Assembly: GCA_001770575.1 (NCBI GenBank)
Contig: MERK01000115.1
Location: 1-35,546 of the forward strand
Source: Betaproteobacteria bacterium RIFCSPLOWO2_12_FULL_64_23
GTDB lineage: Bacteria > Pseudomonadota > Gammaproteobacteria > Burkholderiales > SG8-39
DNA: 35,546 nt
Reading direction: 5' to 3'
Within the stretch, counting starts at the first letter, position 1; each line of letters opens with the position of its first letter. Positions 25,111-31,992 of this stretch are shown in pieces. The translations under genes and the position numbers were made by a program. The notes beneath the pieces were generated by a model that made no database searches, was not told where the DNA came from, and saw nothing but the letters and a program-made list of their open reading frames with translations.

Positions 25111-25128
25111 CGGTGCGTCATCGCACCG
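25111..25128. terminator. Possible terminator hairpin after the benzoyl-CoA reductase operon
   Basis: CGGTGCG and CGCACCG form a 7-bp stem with loop TCAT, 47 bp after the last reductase gene. There is no T-run after it, so intrinsic termination is doubtful. Confidence 0.25.
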
Positions 25129-25183
25129 TGATCGATCACACTCCCGCGACGCGGCGGCGGGGCATGGTTTCCTGCATTGTGCA

Positions 25184-25212
25184 TTGACTTCGATTCCGCG
25201 ATCGGGTAAGGT
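25184..25212 (+). promoter_or_regulatory. Promoter of the CoA-transferase-fold operon
   Basis: The -35 TTGACT (25184-25189) and -10 TAAGGT (25207-25212) have a 17-bp spacer. Transcription would start within or next to the operator at 25215-25225. Confidence 0.55.
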
Positions 25213-25214
25213 AA

Positions 25215-25225
25215 TGGTAGAACCA
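25215..25225. promoter_or_regulatory. FadR/GntR-type operator candidate O5
   Basis: TGGTAGAACCA is identical to the site at 7304 and lies 2 bp after the -10 box, at the expected transcription start. This is a standard repressor position. The GntR gene at the end of this operon and the one at 19703 are both candidates to bind it. Confidence 0.7.
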
Positions 25226-25252
25226 ATTATATAGGGGCTCCCGGACCGAATC

Positions 25253-26059
25253 ATGATTGCCACCGACGCTCAAGTTCTGCCACCTTCTACCGGTGAGTTC
25301 CTCGCCGTCGTCCTGGCCCGCGATCTGGGCGATGGCGAGAAGGCCATCATTGGCACCAATTCGGACATCCAGCTCGCAGCCTGTAATCTCGCGCAACGCC
25401 TGCACGCCCCCAATCTTTGGTGGGTTTCCGGCCCCGGCGGGATGGTGAATCCGCGTCGCGAAATGCTGCTCTCCACCGCGGATTTCGAAAACATCGAGTC
25501 GGCGGAAGCCTGGCTGGATCTGCCGAACATGGTCGATTTTATCGACTGGCAGATTCATTTCTTCGACTTCGCCATTCTGTCGGCGATACAGATCGACCGC
25601 TTCGGCAATATCAATACGGTGGCGATCGGCGATCATGCCAAGCCCAAGCTGCGTGGCCCGGGCGTCGTCGGCATCGCAGCGCTGACCGGATTGTCGAAGC
25701 GTTTTTACGTCGTGCTGACGCGCCACGACAGGAGTGCCTTCGTGCCGAAGGTCGATTTTATCTCCGGTCCCGGCTATCTCGACGGCGGCAACTCGCGCGA
25801 GGAGCGGGGACTGCCGCCGGGTGGCCCCAAGCTCATCGTTACCCCGCTTGGCGTGTTCGATTTCGTTCCCGGATCGCGCGCAATGCGCATCAAGTCGCTT
25901 CACCCCGGAGTGAGTCTGGAGCAGGTGCGCGATTCGACCGGCTTCGACCTGGTCGTCGATGGCACGCCGCCGGTGACGCCAGTTCCCGCTGCAGCGGAAC
26001 TGGAGATCCTGCGCGCGCGCGTCGACTCCAAGGGCGCGCTGCGCAAGAAATTTCCCTGA
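25253..26059 (+). CDS. CoA-transferase-fold subunit B, IpdB/GctB-like
   Basis: The 268-residue class I CoA-transferase-fold protein is related to glutaconate CoA-transferase subunit B and to IpdB of steroid-ring degradation. Recognisable parts are LAQRLHAPNLWWVSGPGG, FFDFAILSAIQIDRFGN, KLRGPGVVG and LIVTPLGVFDFV. The catalytic Glu of true transferases (the ESG motif) appears as Val-Ser-Gly in WWVSGPGG. This points to a hydrolase such as the IpdAB ring-opening enzyme, not a transferase. It is probably a partner of the subunit at 26172, in the unusual order B before A. ATG 25253 has only a weak ribosome binding site. Confidence 0.78.
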   Translation: MIATDAQVLPPSTGEFLAVVLARDLGDGEKAIIGTNSDIQLAACNLAQRLHAPNLWWVSGPGGMVNPRREMLLSTADFENIESAEAWLDLPNMVDFIDWQIHFFDFAILSAIQIDRFGNINTVAIGDHAKPKLRGPGVVGIAALTGLSKRFYVVLTRHDRSAFVPKVDFISGPGYLDGGNSREERGLPPGGPKLIVTPLGVFDFVPGSRAMRIKSLHPGVSLEQVRDSTGFDLVVDGTPPVTPVPAAAELEILRARVDSKGALRKKFP

Positions 26060-26071
26060 ACCGGAGCAATA

Positions 26072-26170
26072 ATGTCGCACTTCACCGACACTTATATTGC
26101 GCTGCGCGGCGCGAAGGTCTGCTGGAACCGGCGCAGCGTAGTTTCATGTCATCTAGCGGGGATGCACTAA
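26072..26170 (+). CDS. Small hypothetical ORF between the two CoA-transferase-fold subunits
   Basis: This 32-codon frame (beginning MSHFTDTYIALRG) starts at ATG 26072 after CCGGAGCAAT and ends with TAA one base before the ATATG that starts subunit A. It exactly fills the gap between the two genes. It matches no family I recognise. It could be a leader for translational coupling, a remnant of a decayed gene, or chance. Confidence 0.25.
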   Translation: MSHFTDTYIALRGAKVCWNRRSVVSCHLAGMH

Positions 26171-26171
26171 T

Positions 26172-27062
26172 ATGTCGCGCACTTCGAAGCTTGTTTCTTT
26201 GGATCAGGCGGTTGCCGATATCGCCGACGGAGCGTCGGTGGGGCTGGGTGGCTGGATCTTCAACTCGCAGCCGATGGCGCTGGTGCGTGCGCTCATACGG
26301 CAGGGGGCGAGGAATCTGGACCTGGTGCCCTCGCCCGGTTCGATCGCGCCCGATCTGCTCATCGGCGCTGGCCGCGCGCGCAGCACGGTGTGCGTTTTCA
26401 TCAGCTTCGAGCACCACGGGTTGGCGCCGCAGTTTCGCCGGGCGGCCGAGTCGGGAACGCTCAAGGTCTATGAGATGGACGGGCCCGGCATCGCCGGGGG
26501 GCTGCGGGCGTCGATCTGCGACCTGCCGTTCATGCCGATCCCCGATCTGGCGACCGACTTGCCCAGAGTAAACCCGCAGCACTACCGGCCATTGCCGACT
26601 CAGCCCGGCGAGCGCAGGCTGCTGGCGGTGCCGCCGATCCGGCCGGATATCTGCTTCATCCATGCCCAGCAGGCGGACGAGTACGGCAACGTGCAGTTTC
26701 TCGGCGGGCCGTTCTTCGACGTGATGCTCGCGCAAGCCTCCAGGCGCGTGATCGTCTCGGTCGACCGCATCGTGTCGCCCGATATCATTCGTCGGGCCAA
26801 TCATCTTACCAAGCTCCCGGCGCCCATGGTCGATGCCGTGGTCGAAGCTCCATTCGGGGCGCATCCGAGCTCGAGCGCAAGCCTGTACCGCGCGGATGAC
26901 GTGCATCTGCGCGAGTATGTGAAGGCAAGCGCGAAAACCGATGCCTATCGCGCCTATCTGGAGCGCTACGTCGAAAAGCCAATAGACAGTGCTGCGTACC
27001 TGAACGAAATCGGAGCGGCGCGGCTTGCGGCGCTCGCCGTCTCGGAGACCAACCTAACATGA
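26172..27062 (+). CDS. CoA-transferase-fold subunit A, IpdA/GctA-like
   Basis: The 296-residue class I CoA-transferase-fold subunit has the N-terminal VSLDQAVADIADGASVGLGG, then VPSPGSIAPDLLIGAGR, VCVFISFEHHGLAPQFRRA, FIHAQQADEYGNVQF and SVDRIVSPD. These are typical of glutaconate CoA-transferase A and IpdA. The Glu in SFEHHG is a candidate catalytic acid if the pair works as an IpdAB-like hydrolase. Its stop overlaps the next gene by ATGA, so the regulator is translated with it. Confidence 0.8.
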   Translation: MSRTSKLVSLDQAVADIADGASVGLGGWIFNSQPMALVRALIRQGARNLDLVPSPGSIAPDLLIGAGRARSTVCVFISFEHHGLAPQFRRAAESGTLKVYEMDGPGIAGGLRASICDLPFMPIPDLATDLPRVNPQHYRPLPTQPGERRLLAVPPIRPDICFIHAQQADEYGNVQFLGGPFFDVMLAQASRRVIVSVDRIVSPDIIRRANHLTKLPAPMVDAVVEAPFGAHPSSSASLYRADDVHLREYVKASAKTDAYRAYLERYVEKPIDSAAYLNEIGAARLAALAVSETNLT

Positions 27063-27793
27063 CCTCGGTTGGCTTTCGGCGCGTCAAGACACCGCGCGCG
27101 TTCGAGGAAATCGCCAAACAGATACGCAGTGAACTGTCGAGCAGGCGCCTGCGCGTCGGAGATCGGCTGCCGGCCGAGCGCAACCTGGCGGAGCAGTTCG
27201 GCGTATCGCGCAATACGCTGCGCGAAGCGCTGCGCTCGCTTGAACACGCCGGACTGCTACGGCTCAAGAAAGGCGTTACCGGTGGTTCATACATCCAAGA
27301 GAGTACCGGCGAAGCAGTGATTTCCGGTCTAAATGATATGTATGCACTCGGTGCGATCCAGCCCAAGCACCTCACAGAGGCGCGAGTTATTATCAGCACC
27401 GAGGTAGCGCGGCTTGCCTGCGCACGCCGTACCAAGGAAGACCTCGCCAAACTCGAGGAAAACATCACCGCGGCGGAGGAGGCAACTGCTTCAGGCGACC
27501 TGGAGAGGCGCGCTGAAGTCAACTATGAATTCCATCGACTGCTGGCGCGGGCCACTGGGAATCCCGTCCTGATCATCATCACCGACGCATTGATGGCGGC
27601 GACGCGAAGTTTCATTGAAGCGATCGGTTATCAGTTGAACACCTATGTGTTGCCCTCGCGCCGGCGGCTGCTCGCGGCGCTGCAAGCACGCGATGCCGAA
27701 GCAGCCGCGAATGAGATGAAAGGGATGCTCGTCCGGCTTCAGCGCTCTCACCTTGCGCGCTTCAAGGAAAACGCAGGAAAGAGAACACCCTGA
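27059..27793 (+). CDS. Second FadR/FCD-type GntR regulator
   Basis: The 244-residue protein has an N-terminal winged helix-turn-helix (GDRLPAERNLAEQFGVSR, then NTLREALRSLEHAGLLR) and an FCD-like helical domain. The metal-binding set typical of FCD is incomplete: NYEFH keeps one His, the middle His position falls in SRRRLLAAL without His, and a His remains in LQRSH. Ligand sensing may therefore differ from the 19703 regulator. Co-translation with subunit A suggests feedback on this operon through the 25215 site and perhaps on the transporter gene that follows. Confidence 0.88.
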   Translation: MTSVGFRRVKTPRAFEEIAKQIRSELSSRRLRVGDRLPAERNLAEQFGVSRNTLREALRSLEHAGLLRLKKGVTGGSYIQESTGEAVISGLNDMYALGAIQPKHLTEARVIISTEVARLACARRTKEDLAKLEENITAAEEATASGDLERRAEVNYEFHRLLARATGNPVLIIITDALMAATRSFIEAIGYQLNTYVLPSRRRLLAALQARDAEAAANEMKGMLVRLQRSHLARFKENAGKRTP

Positions 27794-27949
27794 CGGGGCC
27801 GCTGCGGATCGTTCGGACGTCTGATTTCACTGCCGTATTGCTGTGCTCGCCGGTGTGCTTGGGCGTTCGGGCGAGAAGATGGAGCAGTGCTGAAAGGGCG
27901 GGGCACTCGAGGTGGTAGAAGGCGATTACGCGAAGATCGCAGCAGCAAT

Positions 27950-27994
27950 TTGAGCTGACCTTGGTGTCCAGGTACTTTGCAATTTGTAGTTCCA
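27950..27994 (+). promoter_or_regulatory. Weak promoter and degenerate FadR-type site before the solute receptor gene
   Basis: A -35-like TTGAGC (27950-27955) and -10-like TACTTT (27973-27978) are 17 bp apart. They are followed by TTGTAGTTCCA (27984-27994), which matches TGGTAGnACCA with two arm mismatches. Its placement near the start point copies the arrangement at 25215. Confidence 0.3.
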
Positions 27995-28021
27995 CCTAAT
28001 TCCATAATTGAGGAGGACACG

Positions 28022-28993
28022 ATGAGAAACGGAAAACTGAAGACATTACTTGCGCTTGCGCTGCTCACCGCTGCAACCCTGGCCAGTGCGCAATTCCCGG
28101 ACAGGCCGATCAAGATTGTGGTGCCGTATCCCCCTGGCGGGGGCATGGACAGCACCGCACGGATAATGCAGACCGGCCTGGCCGAGATACTGGGCCAGCA
28201 GGTGATTGTCGTTAATACGCCAGGCGCTGCGGGTGTCGTCGGTACACGCGAGGTCGCGCGTTCCGCGCGGGACGGTTACACGCTGATATATACCAACAAC
28301 GGGCCGGGGGCCATTACCCCATTGTTGCAGAAAGACGCAGGCTACGATCCGGTCAAGGATTTCGCTGCGGTGTCAATAGTGGCGGAAGCGCCCATGCTCT
28401 TGGTGGCGAACACCGCACAATTGCCGACAGTCCGCGACGTAAAAGGCCTGATCGAATTCGCGCGGAAAAATCCGAAGAAGGTCGAATACTCCAGCGCCGG
28501 AATCGGCTCATTCGGCCACCTCGCTACCGAGCTTTTCGCCAAGAAGGCCGGCATCGAACTCTTTCATGTTCCCTATAAGGGGGGGGGGCCATCGGCGCTA
28601 GCGGTGCTAACCGGTGAAGTTAAGATGATGATGACTACTTCGACCACTACCGCGAAAAACGGGCTCGCAGACGAAAAACTGAGGTTGCTGGGCGTGACGT
28701 CACTTAAGCCTTCATCGCTGCTGCCGGGGCCGACGATCAGTGAGACGATTCCCGGTTTCGAGATCACCGTATGGTTCGGTTTGCTGGCGCCCGCAGGAAC
28801 GCCGCCCGATGTGATCGCGAAGTTGAACAATGCAATCAGCAAAACGCTCGCCCAGCCGACAGTGCAGGAGCGTTTCATCAACCTTGGTTTTGGCGTTGCA
28901 CCCAATACCCCTAAGGAGTTTGGTGACAAAGTGGCAGCGGAAGTGGAGGAATGGAGAAACGTGATCCGTGATGCAAATATCCAGACGAACTAG
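28022..28993 (+). CDS. Bug-family tripartite tricarboxylate transporter solute receptor (TctC-like)
   Basis: The 323-residue periplasmic protein has a signal peptide ending LASA-QFP, then FPDRPIKIVVPYPPGG and GVVGTREVARSARDGYTL, the classic Bug signature, and later FHVPYKGGGPSA. It would bind an organic or aromatic acid. No TctA/TctB membrane partners lie in the window, as is common for the many orphan Bug proteins in betaproteobacteria. ATG 28022 follows GAGGAGGACAC. A run of ten G at 28579-28588 lies inside the PYKGGGP codons. Confidence 0.92.
   Translation: MRNGKLKTLLALALLTAATLASAQFPDRPIKIVVPYPPGGGMDSTARIMQTGLAEILGQQVIVVNTPGAAGVVGTREVARSARDGYTLIYTNNGPGAITPLLQKDAGYDPVKDFAAVSIVAEAPMLLVANTAQLPTVRDVKGLIEFARKNPKKVEYSSAGIGSFGHLATELFAKKAGIELFHVPYKGGGPSALAVLTGEVKMMMTTSTTTAKNGLADEKLRLLGVTSLKPSSLLPGPTISETIPGFEITVWFGLLAPAGTPPDVIAKLNNAISKTLAQPTVQERFINLGFGVAPNTPKEFGDKVAAEVEEWRNVIRDANIQTN
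28579..28588 (+). other. G10 homopolymer inside the solute receptor gene
   Basis: Ten consecutive G encode the end of Lys plus Gly-Gly-Gly in YKGGGP, a conserved Bug motif. Such tracts are prone to slipped-strand errors in replication and to miscalling in sequencing; the frame is intact here. Confidence 0.9.
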
Positions 28994-29308
28994 GGGCACG
29001 ATTCAAGATGCGAGGGCACAAATCCTCTCGTACTGTCGCAAGTCAGGGGCCGTTCCGGTAATTTTGAAACGGCCCGACTTTCGATTGGAAAATGATGCCA
29101 TAGACCGTCGCCGAACGCGGTTAGACGCGCATGACCGATTCGAGTAAAAAGCTGCGCGAACTTTCAGAATAGGGTGTCCACGCACAAGCCGTCGCTTTTC
29201 CCCGGTGCCCGCAGGGCAAGCACCACTCAGATGCCAAGCGCTCGCCCCCGCTGTATGGCCGGCGGATCTCGTGCGCATTAGACAGCTTTTCGAGGATGAT
29301 TTGACAAC
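28994..29308. other. Non-coding stretch between the solute receptor and crotonase genes
   Basis: These 315 bp hold the second copy of the 37-nt palindromic repeat at 29040-29076. No protein family or clear promoter was recognised in the rest. It may be a scar of a mobile element. Confidence 0.5.
29040..29076 (+). repeat. 37-nt palindromic repeat, copy B
   Basis: This matches the reverse complement of 265-301 at 32 of 37 bases. The stem GGGCCGTTCC / GAAACGGCCC (29047-29075) has one mismatch, and the loop core CGGTAATT is shared with copy A. The two copies are inverted relative to each other and nearly 29 kb apart, spanning most of the window. Confidence 0.65.
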
Positions 29309-30061
29309 ATGATTCACGAAGGTTTTCCTCATTTGGAGATTGAGGGCCCCCGGGCTTGCATCCGTTTCTGTCGCCCGGTGGAGCACAATCGCATCGACCC
29401 GTCGGACCTTGCCATCCTCAAGGAGCACTTGCAGCGCGTAATTGCGGACGCAAATGTCCGCGTCCTGGTGATCACCGGCGCGGGTAACAAGACATTCAGC
29501 TCCGGTTACACGATTCAGGCGATCCGTGAGCAGCTCGACGATCGGTTCGAGTCGTTCCTGGACACGCTCGAATCCTTGCCCCTGCCCGTCATCTGCGCGC
29601 TCAACGGCAGCGCTTACGGCGGGGCGATCGACCTCGCGCTTTGCTGCGACTTCAGGATAGGAGTCAACGCGAGCCGTATGCTCATGCCGGCGAGCAAGTT
29701 CGGCCTGCATTATTATCCCGGCGGCATCAGGCGTTACGTAACGCGACTGGGCCTGTCCGTGGCGAAGAAATTGTTTCTGACTGCGCAACCGGTCGAGGCC
29801 GAGGAGATGCTACGCATCGGGTTCTTGACCGAACTGGTCGAGCCCGGGCGTTTGCACGCAGTCGTGTCGCAATACGTTGCGGCGATAGTCGAGTGCGAGC
29901 CAAAAGTGCTCAGCTCGATGAAGCACTTCTTGAACCAGGCCGCGGATGGGGAGATCGATCTTGACGCTCAGCGCAGCGCGTACGAACATTTTCTCACGTC
30001 GGATGAATTGGGCCGGCGCCTCAGTGCGTTTTCCCGCGCCGGCCGGGATTCGGCCAAATGA
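29309..30061 (+). CDS. Divergent crotonase-family protein
   Basis: The 250-residue crotonase-fold protein has VLVITGAGNKTFSSGYTI and ALNGSAYGGAIDLAL. Aligned by motif to enoyl-CoA hydratase, Glu144 is Asp (GGAIDLALCCDF) and Glu164 is Ala (MPASKFGLHYYPGG), so ordinary hydratase chemistry is doubtful. It might act on a cyclic or dienoyl-CoA intermediate after ring reduction, but nothing in the sequence proves this. It is the first of five genes in the same direction (29309-34177). Confidence 0.8.
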   Translation: MIHEGFPHLEIEGPRACIRFCRPVEHNRIDPSDLAILKEHLQRVIADANVRVLVITGAGNKTFSSGYTIQAIREQLDDRFESFLDTLESLPLPVICALNGSAYGGAIDLALCCDFRIGVNASRMLMPASKFGLHYYPGGIRRYVTRLGLSVAKKLFLTAQPVEAEEMLRIGFLTELVEPGRLHAVVSQYVAAIVECEPKVLSSMKHFLNQAADGEIDLDAQRSAYEHFLTSDELGRRLSAFSRAGRDSAK

Positions 30062-30161
30062 TTCTGGCCGGCGCGCGATGGACGGCGCTTCGTCGAACCG
30101 AGTGCGCAACGCCGGCGTTTTCGCGGCCGTCTCGAAATAGACGCGGCAGCGAGGAGGCGGC

Positions 30162-30842
30162 ATGAGCGCAGAGGTATCCGGAGGATTCGAAGGCCTGCTG
30201 AAGGAACGCCATAGCTGCCGCGCGTTTCTGCCGCGGCAGGTGGACAAGGCCACGATCACGCGCATCCTGGAAATCGCGCAGCGCACGCCTTCCTGGTGCA
30301 ATTCACAGCCCTGGCAGGTGGTGATCACCCGCGGCGCAGCGACGGAGCGCTTTCGCAGCGCGATCGTCGAATACGCCGCTGCGCGCAAGCCGGAGCCCGA
30401 TTTCGCTTTCCCCAGGGAATACCGCGGCGTCTACCTCGAGCGCAGGCGCGAATGCGGCTTCCAGCTCTACGAGAGCGTGGGCATCGCGCGCGGCGACCGC
30501 GAGGCTTCCGCGCGTCAAGGAATGGAGAATTACCGCCTGTTCGGCGCGCCGCACGCCATGATCGTCACCACCGACGAGGCGCTCGGCGTCTATGGCGTGC
30601 TCGATTGCGGCGCCTGGGTGAACAATTTCATGCTCGCCGCGCGCAGCCTCGGCATCGCCAGCATCGCGCAGGCCGCCCTCGGGGCGCATCCAAAATTCCT
30701 GCGCTCCTATTTCGGCTTGCCCGAGGCCCGGCTCGTCGTATGCGGCATGTCGTTCGGCTACGAGGACGCGGCCCACCCGGTGAACCGCTTTCGCACCAGC
30801 CGCGCTGCGGTGGACGGCGTGGTCACCTGGGTGGACGAGTAG
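30162..30842 (+). CDS. Nitroreductase-family FMN oxidoreductase
   Basis: The 226-residue protein has the FMN-binding RHSCRAFLPRQVDK near the N-terminus, AQRTPSWCNSQPWQVVI, the central segment GVYGVLDCGAWVNNFMLAARSLGI and VVCGMSFGYED. These are typical of the NAD(P)H nitroreductase (PnbA/NfsB-like) family. Such enzymes reduce nitroaromatics, quinones or enoyl bonds; the substrate here is unknown. ATG 30162 follows GAGGAGGCGGC. Its place among acyl-CoA enzymes suggests a flavin-dependent reduction in the pathway, which is inference. Confidence 0.88.
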   Translation: MSAEVSGGFEGLLKERHSCRAFLPRQVDKATITRILEIAQRTPSWCNSQPWQVVITRGAATERFRSAIVEYAAARKPEPDFAFPREYRGVYLERRRECGFQLYESVGIARGDREASARQGMENYRLFGAPHAMIVTTDEALGVYGVLDCGAWVNNFMLAARSLGIASIAQAALGAHPKFLRSYFGLPEARLVVCGMSFGYEDAAHPVNRFRTSRAAVDGVVTWVDE

Positions 30843-30932
30843 GGTGCCAGGTGCCCGCCGCGTGGGCGATACGCGCACGGCAGCTGATGACTTCATGGAA
30901 ACATTCGAACTGCTGCAAGGAGCGCATGCCCG

Positions 30933-31796
30933 ATGAGTTCCAGTAACCCTGCTGCTATCTGGCCGAATCGGGTCGGCCCGGTGCTGGTTCTGCGCTTCGA
31001 CCGCCCGCCGGCAAACGCGACCGGCCTTGCACTGCGCCGCGCGCTCACACAAGCACTGGATGCAGCGACGCGAGACGCAACAGTGCGCGCACTGGTGCTC
31101 ACCGGGACGGGCCGGTTCTTCTCGGCCGGTGCAGACATCGGCGAACTGGGGACGCCTGACAATCAGCGCGAGCCGCGCATCCGTAGCGTGATCGATGCGC
31201 TCGAGGCGTCCACCAAACCGATCATCGCGGCGATCAATGGCATTGCTTTCGGCGGCGGGTTGGAACTCGCCCTCGGTTGCAGCCATCGGGTTGCCGCCGA
31301 GAACGCGCGGCTGGCATTGCCCGAGGTAAAGCTCGGTCTGATTCCGGGGGCAGGGGGCACGCAGCGCCTGCCGCGGCTCGTCGGATTGACGGCGGCAATC
31401 GGGCTGATACTCGGCGGTGAGCCGATCGACGCAGTCCGCGCGCGGGAAATCGGACTGGTCGATGCGGTACTGGGCGAACCGTTTGTGGAAAATGCGGCCA
31501 TGTTCGCGGCGCGGGCGGCCACAATGGCTGCCGGGCAATCCATCCGCAACCGCGTATGCGACCCGCAGAACGCGGACAAGATCATGGCTTCGGCCCGTGA
31601 CGGCATCGCCGATACCGGCCCGCGCGGGCGTGCGCAGCGCGCCGCGCTGCGATGCCTGGAAGCTTCGATCGGCAGTGCGTTCGAAGAAGGCATGCGGCTC
31701 GAGTACGAGCTGGTGCTGGAATTGATTGCGAGCGCCGAGGCGAAAACGTTGAGGCAGGAGTTCTTCGCGAGCAGGGCGGCGAACAGGAATGGCTGA
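30933..31796 (+). CDS. Enoyl-CoA hydratase/isomerase with canonical active site
   Basis: The 287-residue crotonase keeps both catalytic glutamates: Glu144 in GGGLELALGC and Glu164 in LPEVKLGLIPGAGGTQRLPR. The oxyanion region FFSAGADIGELG is also standard. It should hydrate 2-enoyl-CoA to 3-hydroxyacyl-CoA. The C-terminal part (RDGIADTGPRGRAQRAALRC) resembles the end of the hydratase half of FadJ-type multifunctional enzymes, but no dehydrogenase domain follows. The in-frame ATG 30933 comes after GGAGCGCATGCCCG. Confidence 0.88.
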   Translation: MSSSNPAAIWPNRVGPVLVLRFDRPPANATGLALRRALTQALDAATRDATVRALVLTGTGRFFSAGADIGELGTPDNQREPRIRSVIDALEASTKPIIAAINGIAFGGGLELALGCSHRVAAENARLALPEVKLGLIPGAGGTQRLPRLVGLTAAIGLILGGEPIDAVRAREIGLVDAVLGEPFVENAAMFAARAATMAAGQSIRNRVCDPQNADKIMASARDGIADTGPRGRAQRAALRCLEASIGSAFEEGMRLEYELVLELIASAEAKTLRQEFFASRAANRNG

Positions 31797-31992
31797 ACAT
31801 TTGCTGAGCACCTGGGCGAGAATCAACGCGCTCAGGTTGTCCAATCGACGATCGCGACGCTGTTGCATTGGTGCCGGTTTTCGCTGCCGGGGCCCGCGGT
31901 CGAGCCGTCCATTGGCGGACTTCTGACCTGGCGCCCGAACGCGGCGTGAACATGCCGTCATTATTGATCCGGATGCGAGCAAGGAGCATTGA

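Noticed and set aside
25111-25128. A confident intrinsic terminator after the reductase operon.
   Set aside because: The stem is only 7 bp and no T-run follows; it is kept only as a low-confidence feature.
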